From contig CAVPDQ010000010.1 of assembly GCA_963702685.1 (NCBI GenBank), forward strand, positions 62,001 through 126,000: a stretch of DNA of 64,000 bases, written 5' to 3'. The position numbers were made by a program, and so were the translations under genes. Shown piece after piece: positions 54,247-63,553 of this stretch. The notes under the pieces were generated by a model. The model saw nothing but the letters and a program-made list of their open reading frames with translations, was not told the origin of the DNA and searched no databases. This DNA comes from AP-15 sp963702685. GTDB taxonomy: Bacteria > Pseudomonadota > Alphaproteobacteria > ATCC43930 > CGMCC-115725. The number at the start of each line of letters is the position of its first letter. The first letter of the stretch is position 1.

Positions 54247-55311
54247 TCACGCCGGGTAGGAGACGAAGCACTTCTCCGACATGAAGATGTGGGTCTCGAC
54301 ATAATCGTGCACGACCGGGCGGCGGTCGAGCGCTTCCATCGCCCCCATCAGCGCGCACCAGTTCAGCATTTCGTGCTGGCCGGCTTGCTCCATCGCGCCG
54401 AGCGGGCGCTTGCGCCAGGTGTCGTAGTCGCGCTGCGACAACGCGTCGAACAACAGCCGGTCGGCCTTGTGGTCGGGCCACAGATAGCCGTTGGTCGGCG
54501 ACAGGAAGCAGTGCGACCAGCTCGACGATGCGATCAGCGCCACCCGCCACGGCGATTGCGCCAGGGTCTCGGCCACCGCCTTGCCCATCTCCATGCAGCG
54601 CCACGGGTGCGGCGAGGGCGGGTCGGCGGCGATCGACGGGTCGCGCGGCGGCATGAACAAGGCCGCGGTGCCGCCCTTGGCATGCAACAGGTTGCTGCCG
54701 TAGCAATTGATCGCAAACGGGACGACCGGGTAGGGGAAGCCTTTGCGGTCCCAATCGAGATAGAGGAAGGTGTTGGTGAAGGCGTGCGCCAATTTATCGT
54801 GCAAGGGCTTGTAGGCATAGGCCATGTCGATGCCGCGCTCGATCAGGCCGGTGGCGAGAAATTTCGCCGCGTCGCGATGGCCGCGCAATTTCAGCGCCCA
54901 ATCGCCGGACTCGTTCCAGCGGTTCGGCCGGCCGCCATTGCCGTTGTGCCAGGGCTGGGTTTCGAACTCGTCGTCATAGCCGAGCACGCAGAACGCCGGG
55001 ATGATGTCCTCGCGGAAATTCTCGTATTGGTCGTCGCCCCAGACCAGCACGACATCCGGGTTGAAATCGTCGAGCGCTTTGCGAACGGCGCGGAAGTCCT
55101 CGGCCATGCGGGCGCTGTAGCGCTGCGCGGAGGATTGCCCGTCGTCGTTGCCGAGCTCGGCCACCAGCTCGGCCGGCCAGTTCGCCCGGTCCTTGTAATG
55201 CGCCGGCACGTTGGGTGCGGTTAAGAGGCGGTGAAATCCCGCCGGCAACCTCTCGTCGGGCACTGTGAGCCCGGGGTAATGCGTGCAGCCAAGTCCAAGA
55301 ATCTCAGCCAT
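54247..55311 (-). CDS. LigB-type extradiol ring-cleavage dioxygenase subunit
   Basis: This is a 354-residue protein of the LigB superfamily, which opens catechol or protocatechuate-type rings with non-heme iron. The N-terminus EILGLGCTHYPGLTVPDERL has the metal-binding His, and DVVLVWGDDQYENFREDIIP is the conserved strand. VALIASSSWSHCFLSPTNGY contains the likely catalytic His. LAHAFTNTFLYLD is a further conserved part. ATG 55311 is preferred over an upstream ATG. It is divergent from an SDR gene 130 bp away, and the two could share an aromatic catabolic role. Confidence 0.8.
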   Translation of the reverse strand: MAEILGLGCTHYPGLTVPDERLPAGFHRLLTAPNVPAHYKDRANWPAELVAELGNDDGQSSAQRYSARMAEDFRAVRKALDDFNPDVVLVWGDDQYENFREDIIPAFCVLGYDDEFETQPWHNGNGGRPNRWNESGDWALKLRGHRDAAKFLATGLIERGIDMAYAYKPLHDKLAHAFTNTFLYLDWDRKGFPYPVVPFAINCYGSNLLHAKGGTAALFMPPRDPSIAADPPSPHPWRCMEMGKAVAETLAQSPWRVALIASSSWSHCFLSPTNGYLWPDHKADRLLFDALSQRDYDTWRKRPLGAMEQAGQHEMLNWCALMGAMEALDRRPVVHDYVETHIFMSEKCFVSYPA

Positions 55312-55441
55312 ATCCCTGCCTCTCCCGATTGAGCGGGCCATGCCGTGCACGGCCGTCTGGCGCCAACCGCAATCTTAAACGATTTCTCCGCCGCCCGGCA
55401 GAGGTATTAAATCGTGCGCGCGCGATATCGAGGGAGGCGAA

Positions 55442-56197
55442 ATGTACGGGCTGGAGGGCCGGGTCGGGCTCGTCACCGGTGGCGGCGGCGGCATCGGGCG
55501 GGCGATCGCCCGGCGGCTGGCGCGCGAGGGGATGGCGGTCGCGGTGCTCGACCGGGACGAGGCGGCGGCTGAGGGGGTTGCGTCCGAGATCGGAGGGCTC
55601 GCGGTCACCGCCGATGTGACGGCGCCGGAGGAAGCCGGGAAGGCGGTCGCGGCAGTGCTCGCCCGTTTCGGCAAGATCGATCTCCTCGTCAACAATGCCG
55701 GCATTGCCTGGACCGGACCGGCGCTCGACATGCCGCTCGAGGTGTTGCAGGCGATGCTGCGGGTCAATGTCGAGGGCGTGTTCATCATGAGCCGTGCGGT
55801 GCTGCCGCATATGATCGCGCGGCGCTCGGGCGCCGTCGTCAACCTCGCCTCCTGGGCCGGCAAGACCGGCAATGCCTGGTTCGCCGGCTACAGCGCCAGC
55901 AAGTTTGCGGTGGTCGGCCTGACCCAGGCGCTGGCGCGCGAGATGGCGCCGCACGGCATCCGGGTCAACGCGATCTGCCCCGGCATCGTTGTCGATACCG
56001 CGATGCGCGAGGCGCTCGAAGCGCAGCAGCGGCAATATGGGCTGCCGGAAACCGCCGAGCGGGCGCAATCGATCCCGATCGGGCGGCTCTCGGTGCCCGA
56101 CGACGTGGCCCGCGCCGCGGCCTTTCTCGCCTCCGACGAGGCGGCCTATATTACCGGCGAAGCGATCAACCTCTCCGGCGGCCTGCTGATGGACTGA
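55442..56197 (+). CDS. Short-chain dehydrogenase/reductase
   Basis: This is a 251-residue SDR with VGLVTGGGGGIGRAIARRLA as the nucleotide-binding motif, DLLVNNAGIAWTGPALDMPL, and the Ser-Tyr-Lys triad in NLASWAGKTGNAWFAGYSASK. The Rossmann acid VLDRDEAAAEG suggests NAD preference. Substrate unknown, possibly a 3-hydroxyacyl or diol intermediate linked to the LigB gene upstream. Confidence 0.88.
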   Translation: MYGLEGRVGLVTGGGGGIGRAIARRLAREGMAVAVLDRDEAAAEGVASEIGGLAVTADVTAPEEAGKAVAAVLARFGKIDLLVNNAGIAWTGPALDMPLEVLQAMLRVNVEGVFIMSRAVLPHMIARRSGAVVNLASWAGKTGNAWFAGYSASKFAVVGLTQALAREMAPHGIRVNAICPGIVVDTAMREALEAQQRQYGLPETAERAQSIPIGRLSVPDDVARAAAFLASDEAAYITGEAINLSGGLLMD

Positions 56198-56305
56198 GCG
56201 GAAGCGGCGATGATGAAATTCGATCATCTGGCCCTGCCGGGTGCGCAATTGCGCAATATCACGCGACTGCGGACGCTGATGACGTCGGTGTCGTCCGACA
56301 TCCTG

Positions 56306-56400
56306 CAAATCCCCTTGCGCGGGCTCGACCCGCGCATCCACGCCTTGCCTTCGCGCAGTGGGACGACGTGGATGGCCGGATCAAGTCCGGCCACGGGGAA
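56306..56400. repeat. Two-hairpin palindromic repeat
   Basis: GCGCGGG-CTCGA-CCCGCGC (56317-56335) and GGCCGGA-TCAAG-TCCGGCC (56374-56392) are perfect 7-bp stems. Read forward the stretch gives the peptide pattern LDPRIHALP...WMAGSSPATG, which I recognise as the signature of a dispersed alphaproteobacterial repeat. It is intergenic here. Confidence 0.75.
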
Positions 56401-56453
56401 CCAAGGTTGTACGGCCCAGCAGAAGTAAAACCGCGATTGAAGGGAATGAGGCG

Positions 56454-57421
56454 ATGACCAAATTCACGGATTGGCAGCCGCATGGCGTGATCCCCGCGGT
56501 ATTGCTGCCGTTTCACCGGGATTTCAGCATCGACGAGACATCCTGCCGCAAGCACCTGCGCGATGTGGCGGCGGTGGACGGGATCTCGGCGATCACCGTC
56601 AACGGCCATTCCTCGGAAGTCCATGCCTGCAATTTGGACGAGCAGCAGCGGGTGCTGGCGCTGACCATGGACGAGCTCGGCGACCGGCTGCCGATCATCG
56701 CCGGCGTCTACAGCGACGGCAGCCTCGAAGCGGCGCGCATCGCACGCATGGCCGAGGCCGGCGGCGCCTCCTGCCTGCTGGTGTTTCCGCCGCAAAGCAT
56801 GACGATGGGCGGCCAGCTGCGGCCGGAAATGGCGGTCGCGCATTTTCGCGACGATCGCGGCGGCGACGAGCCTGCCCTTGATCTGCTTCAACTATCCGCT
56901 GGCGGGTGGGCTCGGCTATCCGCACGAGACCTTGCTGCGCCTCGTCGCGGAGGTGCCCTCGATCCGCGCGGTCAAGGACTGGTCGGGCGACCCGACGGTG
57001 CACGAGCGCAACATCCGCGCGCTGCAATCGCTCTCCCGCCCGGTCAATGTGCTGACGACGCACAGCGCGTGGCTCCTGAGCTCGCTGGTGCTGGGCTGCA
57101 ACGGGCTCCTCTCCGGCGCCGGCAGCGTCATCGCCGACCTTCAGGTCGCATTGTTCCGCGCGGTCCAGGCGCAACGACCTCGCCCAGGCGCGGGCGATCA
57201 ACGAGCGGATCTATCCGCTGGCCCAGGCCTTTTATGCACCGCCTTTTCTCGACATGCACAACCGGATGAAGGAGGTCCTGGCGCTGCTCGGCCGCTTGCC
57301 GCCGGCCGTCGTGCGCCCGCCCTTGGTCAAGCTCGGCACGGATGAGATCGACCGGCTGCGCCGCGCGGTCGCCGCCGCCGGGCTCGTCCACGAACCGGCG
57401 CCGGCGCTCGCCGCCGAGTGA
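56454..57421 (+). pseudogene. DapA/N-acetylneuraminate lyase family aldolase, two frameshifts
   Basis: In corrected frames this is a ~320-residue dihydrodipicolinate-synthase-family protein. The start is PHGVIPAVLLPFHRDFSIDE, with the ISAITVNGHSSEVHACNLDE and GVYSDGSLEAARIARMAEAG segments. After a shift near 56860 it gives TSLPLICFNYPLAGGLGYPH-type sequence, and the Schiff-base Lys in SIRAVKDWSGDPTVHERNIR. Another shift near 57165 gives DLAQARAINERIYPLAQAFY and a clean end at TGA 57421. True decay or two sequencing indels are equally possible. Confidence 0.75.
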
Positions 57422-57442
57422 CCCTGGCGGCGGGAGGCAAGC

Positions 57443-57916
57443 ATGGCCGAGACCGACACCCTTTATGACCGGGATTTCGTCCTGTGGGCCGAGGAGCAGG
57501 CGGCGGCGCTGCGCTGCGCCAAGGATTCGAACCTGCCGCTCGATTGGGAGAACCTCGCCGAGGAGATCGAGAGCTTGGGAAGATCGCAGCGCACCGAATT
57601 GAATTCCCAAATCCGGCGGATCCTCAGGCATCTCTTCAAGCTCGATGCTTCTCCCACTGCGGCGCCGCGCGTCGGGTGGCGCACAACGATCCGGGATACG
57701 CGAGCCGAGATCGAAGACCTCCTGGAGAACAGCCCGAGCCTTAGACGTGAAGTCGCCGACATCGTTGCAAAGCAAGCGGTGAAAGGCGCGAAGCTCGCCA
57801 TCGGGGATGTCGACGAGCATGGTGAACCTACCGAGGCGATTCGGGCACGGCTCGCGCAAGGCGGGTTCACGGCCGAGCAGGTGCTCGGCGACTGGTTTGC
57901 GGACCAGCCCGGCTGA
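57443..57916 (+). CDS. DUF29 family protein
   Basis: This 157-residue helical protein matches DUF29, small proteins of unknown function common in cyanobacteria and some alphaproteobacteria. Typical features are TLYDRDFVLWAEEQAAALR, LDWENLAEEIESLGRSQRTE and QIRRILRHLFKLDAS. The family occurs in multiple copies in many genomes as I recall. No activity is known. Confidence 0.82.
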   Translation: MAETDTLYDRDFVLWAEEQAAALRCAKDSNLPLDWENLAEEIESLGRSQRTELNSQIRRILRHLFKLDASPTAAPRVGWRTTIRDTRAEIEDLLENSPSLRREVADIVAKQAVKGAKLAIGDVDEHGEPTEAIRARLAQGGFTAEQVLGDWFADQPG

Positions 57917-57922
57917 GCCCAC

Positions 57923-58447
57923 TTACGAGGCCGCATCGCCGGAATGCGGCGGGCGGCCATGCACGTGCACATGATGGCCGCCGGCTTCGGCGAGGATGCG
58001 GGTTGCGGCGGCTTCGCGCTCGGGATCCTCGCAGCGCGCCCATAGGAGGGCGGCGCCGGCGTCGAGCGCGGTCTTGAACTCGGCGCTGTGGCGCGGCGCC
58101 GTGTAGTCGTCGAACAATTCCTTTAGTGCTGCACCGCCGAGACCGGCCGCGACCAATGCTGCGACCACGGCGGCGATCGGCCCGCCCGACAGCACGGCAA
58201 TGCCGGCGACGGTCAGCGGCGCAATATATTTTATCTCGTCGCTGAGCCCGGCCGGGACCGCTTCGGCCCCGGAGCCGGCCGCTGCGCCGGCGGCCGCCAG
58301 CGAATCGTGGGTCGCGAGCACCGAGAGATCGCTTGTCGCGAAACCCGCCGCGAGCAGCGCCGACACCGCGGCGCGGAAATGGGCGCGGTCGGGAAACGAG
58401 GCGACCGCCTCGCGGACGGTCGGAGCAGAGGGCGAAGCCCCGGACAT
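57923..58447 (-). CDS. Hypothetical protein with hydrophobic centre
   Basis: This is a 174-residue protein. An N-terminal domain (EAVASFPDRAHFRAAVSALL, AAGFATSDLSVLATHDSL) resembles the small alpha/beta domain of general-stress/GsiB-like proteins. A glycine-rich hydrophobic stretch (IAPLTVAGIAVLSGGPIAAV) follows. The C-terminus has ARCEDPEREAAATRILAEAG then His-rich GGHHVHVHGRPPHSGD, possibly metal-binding. I am unsure of the family. It diverges from mutS 54 bp away. Confidence 0.65.
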   Translation of the reverse strand: MSGASPSAPTVREAVASFPDRAHFRAAVSALLAAGFATSDLSVLATHDSLAAAGAAAGSGAEAVPAGLSDEIKYIAPLTVAGIAVLSGGPIAAVVAALVAAGLGGAALKELFDDYTAPRHSAEFKTALDAGAALLWARCEDPEREAAATRILAEAGGHHVHVHGRPPHSGDAAS

Positions 58448-58501
58448 GCCGATCCTCTCTTTCGTGCTGGCGCGGCCGGCATGATAGCTTGCAACGCCCC
58501 G

Positions 58502-61375
58502 ATGCGTCCCGCCTCCCCGCCAGCTCCCTCCGCCACCGAGACACCGGCCGCCTCGCCGGTCATGGCGCAATACCATCAGGCCAAGGCGGAGAACCCGGGC
58601 TGCCTGTTGTTTTTCCGGATGGGCGATTTCTTCGAGATGTTTTTCGACGACGCGGTCGCGGCGGCGGCAGCGCTCGATATCGCCTTGACCAAGCGCGGCC
58701 GGCACGACGGCGCCGATATCCCGATGTGCGGCGTGCCGGTCCACACTGCCGAGACCTATCTCGCCCGGCTGATCCGCGCCGGGTTCAAGGTGGCGATCTG
58801 CGAGCAGATCGAGGACCCGGCCGAGGCGCGGCGGCGCGGCAACAAAGGGCCGGTGCGGCGCGCGGTGGTCCGCGTCGTCACCGCCGGGACCCTCACCGAG
58901 GAGGGTCTGCTCGACGCGCGCCGGAATAATTATCTCGCCGGCATCGCCGAGGCGGGCGGCGAGATCGGCCTCGCCTGGCTCGATCTGTCGACCGGCGCTT
59001 TTGCGCTGATGCCGACGCACGAGCCGGCATTGGCCGGCGATCTGGCGCGGATCGCGCCCGGCGAGATCCTGCTGCCCGAGCGGATGCTCGCCCGCCCGGC
59101 GTTGGGCGAGCTGTTGGCCGAATGGAAACCGGCGTTGACGCCGTTGCCGGACGCCCGGTTCGACAGCGCCGCCGCCCGCCGCCGGCTCGAAGAATTCTAC
59201 GGTGTCGGGGCGCTCGACGGGTTTGGCAGCTTCGGCCGCAGCGAGATCGCCGCCGCGGGCGTCCTCGTCGATTATGTCGGGCTGACCCAGCCGGGCCGGG
59301 CGCCGCATCTGCTTGCCGCCGCAGCGGGTCGTGCCGGGCTCGGTCATGCAGATCGATGCGGCGACGCGGCGCAACCTCGAATTGACCGCGAGCGTTGCCG
59401 GCGGGCGCCGCGGCAGCCTTTTGGCGACGATCGACCGCACCATGACCGCCGCCGGCGCGCGCCTTCTCGCCGAGCAATCGGCGGCTCCGTTGACCGACCC
59501 CGCGGCGATCGCGGCACGGCTCGACGCGGTGCAGTGCCTGGTCGATCGCCCGGATTCGCGGTCCGCGTTGCGCGAGCGGCTGCGCCATTGCCCCGATCTC
59601 GAACGCGCGCTGACCCGGCTCGGGCTCGGCCGCGGCGGTCCGCGCGACCTTGCCGCGCTCGGCCGCGCCTTGGCCGAGACCGCGACAGTGCGCGATCTCC
59701 TGGCTGAGCCGAGCCTGGTGCCGTTGCCCGAGCGGCTGGCCGAAGCGCGACAGGGGCTCGGCGAGCACAGCACCCTGGTCGCGCGGCTCGGGCATGCGCT
59801 CGGCCCCGAATTGCCGCTGTTCGCCCGCGACGGCGGCTTTATCGCCGCCGGATATTCCGACGAGCTCGACGAATGGCGCCGGCTGCGCGACGAAAGCCGC
59901 CGGATGATCGCCGCGCTGCAGGCCCGCTACGTCGCGCAGACCGCGGTCGGCGCGCTCAAGATCCGCCACAACAACGTGATCGGCTACTACATCGAAGTGT
60001 CGGCCGGCCACGCCGGCAAGCTCGGCCCCGAATTCATCCATCGCCAGACCATGGCGGGGGCGCAGCGCTACACGACCGCGGAATTGGCCGATCTCGAAAC
60101 CCGGATCGCGAGCGCCGCCGAGCGGGGCTTGGCGCTGGAATTGCGGCTGTGGGACGAGCTCGTCGGCGAGGTTGTCGCCCGGCGCGCCGAGATCGCCGCG
60201 GCGGCGGCGGCGCTCGCCGCGATCGACCTCGCCGCCGCGCTGGCCGAACGCGCGACCGAAGGCGGCTGGGTGCGCCCGCTCGTCGAGGCCGGCACCGCCT
60301 TTGCGATCGAGGGCGGGCGCCACCCGATGGTCGAGGCCGCGCGCGCCGGGGTGGGCGGGGACGCCTTTGTCGCCAACGACTGCCTCCTCGGCGAGGACGA
60401 GCGGATCTGGCTCGTCACCGGCCCCAACATGGCCGGCAAGAGCACCTTTCTGCGGCAGAACGCGCTGATCGCGATCCTGGCGCAGATGGGCTCCTATGTG
60501 CCGGCGCGTGCCGGCCCGGATCGGCGTCGTCGACCGCCTGTTCAGCCGGGTGGGTGCGGCCGACGACCTGGCGCGCGGGCGTTCCACGTTCATGGTCGAG
60601 ATGGTCGAGACCGCAGCGATCCTGAACCAGGCCGGCGCCCGGCTCGTTTGTCATCCTCGACGAGATCGGCCGGGGCACGGCGACCTTCGACGGGCTCTCG
60701 ATCGCCTGGGCGGCGCTCGAGCATCTGCACGAGGTCAACCGCTGCCGCGCGCTCTTCGCCACCCATTACCACGAGCTGACGGCGCTCTCGGCCAAGCTCC
60801 CGGCGCTCGCCTGCCGCACGATGCGGGTCAAGGAATGGAAAGGCGACGTGGTGTTTCTGCACGAGGTCGGGCCGGGCACCGCCGACCGCTCCTACGGCAT
60901 TCATGTCGCGAAGCTCGCCGGCCTGCCAAAGACCGTCACCGCCCGCGCCGAGGAGGTGCTGGAGATTTTGGAAAAAGGCGAGGAAGGCGGCGCGCTCGCC
61001 CGCCTCGCCGACGACCTGCCGCTGTTCAGCGCCGCCCGCCGCCGCAGCGCGCCGGCGCCTGCGCCCGCCCCGCCGGAATCCGCGGCCGAAGCAGTGCTGC
61101 GCGACACCCGCCCCGACGAGCTCACCCCGCGCGACGCCCTCGACCTCCTCTACCGGCTCAAGGGCCTGGCGGCGGAAGTGATCCTGCACCGAGAACTTGC
61201 AGATTGGGTGGTATCAGATCGAGATCAGGTGAGCTCCTTGCCGAAAGCCGATCCGTCGTGGTCTGCGGCAGCGAAAAGCTGCATCGCATCGGTGCCCGCT
61301 AAATCGGAACCGTCACGGACCTTAGCAGAAAACGGTATTTTTGTCAATATAGATATTACCGAATCACATACGTGA
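58502..61375 (+). pseudogene. mutS: DNA mismatch repair protein MutS, three frameshifts
   Basis: MutS recognises mismatches and recruits MutL. The N-terminal domain is intact (AQYHQAKAENPGCLLFFRMG, FFEMFFDDAVAAAAALD). Three single-base shifts interrupt the gene, near 59312, 60515 and 60645. In the corrected frames the clamp, the ATPase (Walker A TGPNMAGKSTFLRQNAL) and the signature GRSTFMVEMVETAAILNQAG are all present, as are LDEIGRGTATFDGLSIAWAA and HYHELTALSAK. The C-terminal helix (DALDLLYRLKGLAAE) runs into a 60-residue tail in AT-richer DNA, suggesting the native end is lost. If real, the cell would lack mismatch repair. Confidence 0.8.
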
Positions 61376-61519
61376 GTGTCGGCGGCCACGCGCTTGATCG
61401 GTTTGCCGAACCGGGGTAGGGGGCCTGTGTCAGCCTTTCGGCATCGGCTTCCTCGATCGGGTCGGGTGGGGGAGGCGGTGCCGAGGGTTGAGCGAACCTG
61501 ACCCCGAACGGCATCCCCT

Positions 61520-62083
61520 ATGCACGCATTTTTAGTATCGACAGCGGTCATCGCCCTCGCCGAGATCGGCGACAAGACGCAAATCCTGTCGCTGATGCTG
61601 GCCGCACGATTTCGCCGGCCGGTACCGATCATCTTCGGCATTCTGCTGGCGACGATCGCCAACCACGCCGCGGCAGCGCTCGTCGGGACCCTGTTCGGGA
61701 GCTTTTTTGCCGGGCCCTGGATGCGCTGGATTCTCGGCGCCTCGTTTCTCGGGGTCGCGGTCTGGGCGCTCTTTCCCGACAGATACGAAGAGAGCGCCGG
61801 TCCGATCGGCCGGTCGGGTGCCTTTGGCGCGACCTTCGTCGCCTTTTTTCTCGCCGAGATCGGCGACAAGACGCAGATCGCGACGATCGGGCTCGCCGCC
61901 CGCTTCGAGATGTTTCTGCCGGTCGTCATCGGCACGACCTGCGGCATGATGCTGGCCAACATTCCGGCGGTGATCATCGGCGACCGGATCGCCGGCCGGC
62001 TCCCGGTCAAGGCGATCCGCATCGCCGCCGCGATCGTCTTTGCGACCCTCGGAATCCTCACCCTCACCGGCTTTGGCGGCTGA
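61520..62083 (+). CDS. TMEM165/GDT1 family cation transporter
   Basis: This is a 187-residue membrane protein of the UPF0016/GDT1 family. Both hallmark motifs are present: ALAEIGDKTQILSLMLAARF and FLAEIGDKTQIATIGLAARF, with Glu and Asp in EIGDKTQ that coordinate Mn2+ or Ca2+. Six membrane helices are expected. In bacteria such proteins export manganese. The upstream 140 bp contain no manganese riboswitch that I can recognise. Confidence 0.88.
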   Translation: MHAFLVSTAVIALAEIGDKTQILSLMLAARFRRPVPIIFGILLATIANHAAAALVGTLFGSFFAGPWMRWILGASFLGVAVWALFPDRYEESAGPIGRSGAFGATFVAFFLAEIGDKTQIATIGLAARFEMFLPVVIGTTCGMMLANIPAVIIGDRIAGRLPVKAIRIAAAIVFATLGILTLTGFGG

Positions 62084-62142
62084 AATCGACTGGAGCGGGA
62101 CAGCATTCGGGGCCGGCGGTGGCGCCGATTGCGTGCCCGTGG

Positions 62143-62469
62143 TTACCCCAAGAGCCGCAGCAATGCCGCCACACCACCGAGGATCGCCAGGGTTTGCAAC
62201 CCGACGGCCCCGAACATCCATTTCATGATCTCACCCTTGGCTTCGGCGAGCTCGGCTTTTGTCGCCATCACAGCCCGTATCTCGCCGAGACGCAGATCGA
62301 GCTCGGAGCGCATCTCCCCGAGGCGCAGATCGAGGTACTCGCGCGTGACGACGGCCTCGCCGATCGTCTCCGAAAGCGCGCTCGCGACGTCCTGCGCCTG
62401 CCTGGCCGGCAGTCCCGCAGCCTCCAGCCGCTGAGCAAGCTTCAGCGTATCGAATGCTACGGGGCTCAT
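62143..62469 (-). CDS. DUF1640 coiled-coil protein with C-terminal TM
   Basis: This is a 108-residue protein: KLAQRLEAAGLPARQAQDVA then ASALSETIGEAVVTREYLDL, a coiled coil with the repeated LDLRLGEMRSE / LDLRLGEIRAV units, and a single TM (MFGAVGLQTLAILGGVAALL). This matches the CCDC90/DUF1640 family, whose mitochondrial relatives regulate the calcium uniporter. The bacterial role is unknown. A shorter homologue lies at 33968. ATG 62469 is preferred. Confidence 0.75.
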   Translation of the reverse strand: MSPVAFDTLKLAQRLEAAGLPARQAQDVASALSETIGEAVVTREYLDLRLGEMRSELDLRLGEIRAVMATKAELAEAKGEIMKWMFGAVGLQTLAILGGVAALLRLLG

Positions 62470-62900
62470 GGAGAACAAAAAGCCGGTAAAAGCTCTCGGG
62501 TGTCAACAGCCCGTCCTGCCCCGCCACGGCGGTCGGTCACGGCCGCGGGAAGCCGTCGGCGACGGAGCAAGCGGCAAGGCGCGACCGCGGCCAGGAGTGC
62601 CGGGCTGCAACGCGGCCGATGCCGCCGGTTTCGGCTGTCGAGCGGCCGGGCGCGTGATCCGGCGGACGGGCCGGGAAGAATTCCTCAATGGGGTTCAGCA
62701 AGGTATTGTTGTTCAGCCGGAAATTGCTTAGAGCCAGCTGACAGCGGGGAGGGGCTCGCAACGATCCCTGGCACCGATCGGATCGCCACAGCCGCGCGGG
62801 CGCCGCGGGGCAGACCCGGCACGGGCCAAATCGCAGCGGCCACCAAGCTTTTTCTCCGCTGTTCGAGGGTTTTGCAGCAGTCTCGGAGATAGGCCCCGCA
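62470..62900. other. Gene-free stretch of about 430 bp
   Basis: I see no ORF with a plausible start and composition on either strand, no tRNA and no clear hairpin-T-run. It is the leader region of the cytochrome c4-like gene and of the divergent DUF1640 gene, so promoters presumably lie here. Confidence 0.5.
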
Positions 62901-63527
62901 ATGGCGCATCGCGAATTCAGTCGGAGGCTCGGACGACACGGCACCCCGCTCTGGATGGTTGTCGCCGCGCTGCTGAGCGGGATCGCCGCACCGGCGATGG
63001 CGGCAGCACCGCCGGCAAAGCTCGCCCCTTGTCTGGCCTGTCATGGCGCCGGGGGGCAATCCGTCATCGCGGGCGTCCCCTCGCTCGGCGGCCAGCCGTC
63101 GAAATATCTGGTCATTCAGCTCTTCATGTTCCGCGAGGGGATGCGCGAAGCCCCGCCGATGAACGCCATGATCAAGGGCTGGACCGACGACGAGCTGCAG
63201 CAGGCGGCGGATTATCTCGCCGGCTTGCCCGCGCCAAAGCCGCCGGCCGATCAGGGGGACGCCGTGCGCGCCGCCAAGTCCCAGGCGCTGACCGAGCAAT
63301 ACCATTGCAACGTTTGCCACCGCCCGGATTTCACCGGCCAGGACAATGTTCCGCACCTCGCCGACCAGCGCGAAGACTACCTTGTAAAGGCGCTGAGCCA
63401 ATACAAAAGCGGCGCGCGGCACGGCTATGATGCGACGATGGCCGAAGCGTTGCAGCCGGTCGATGCGGCGGACCTGCCCGACCTCGCCTATTACCTGTCG
63501 CATTTCCGGCCAGCCGCCGGGCATTAG
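62901..63527 (+). CDS. Diheme cytochrome c4-like protein
   Basis: This is a 208-residue exported protein with a signal peptide (LWMVVAALLSGIAAPAMAAA) and two heme c motifs: CLACH (residues about 44-48) and CNVCH (about 136-140). Each is in its own cytochrome c domain, with distal Met candidates in MREAPPMNAMI and DATMAEALQPV. Cytochromes c4 carry electrons to oxidases in the periplasm. No oxidase gene is adjacent. Confidence 0.87.
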   Translation: MAHREFSRRLGRHGTPLWMVVAALLSGIAAPAMAAAPPAKLAPCLACHGAGGQSVIAGVPSLGGQPSKYLVIQLFMFREGMREAPPMNAMIKGWTDDELQQAADYLAGLPAPKPPADQGDAVRAAKSQALTEQYHCNVCHRPDFTGQDNVPHLADQREDYLVKALSQYKSGARHGYDATMAEALQPVDAADLPDLAYYLSHFRPAAGH

Positions 63528-63553
63528 CTGATCGGCACCCAATCGGCAGCTAA

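Noticed and set aside
61380..61519. Possible manganese (yybP-ykoY) riboswitch before the GDT1-type gene
   Set aside because: I looked for the conserved core and stem pairings and could not find them. A covariance search would be decisive.
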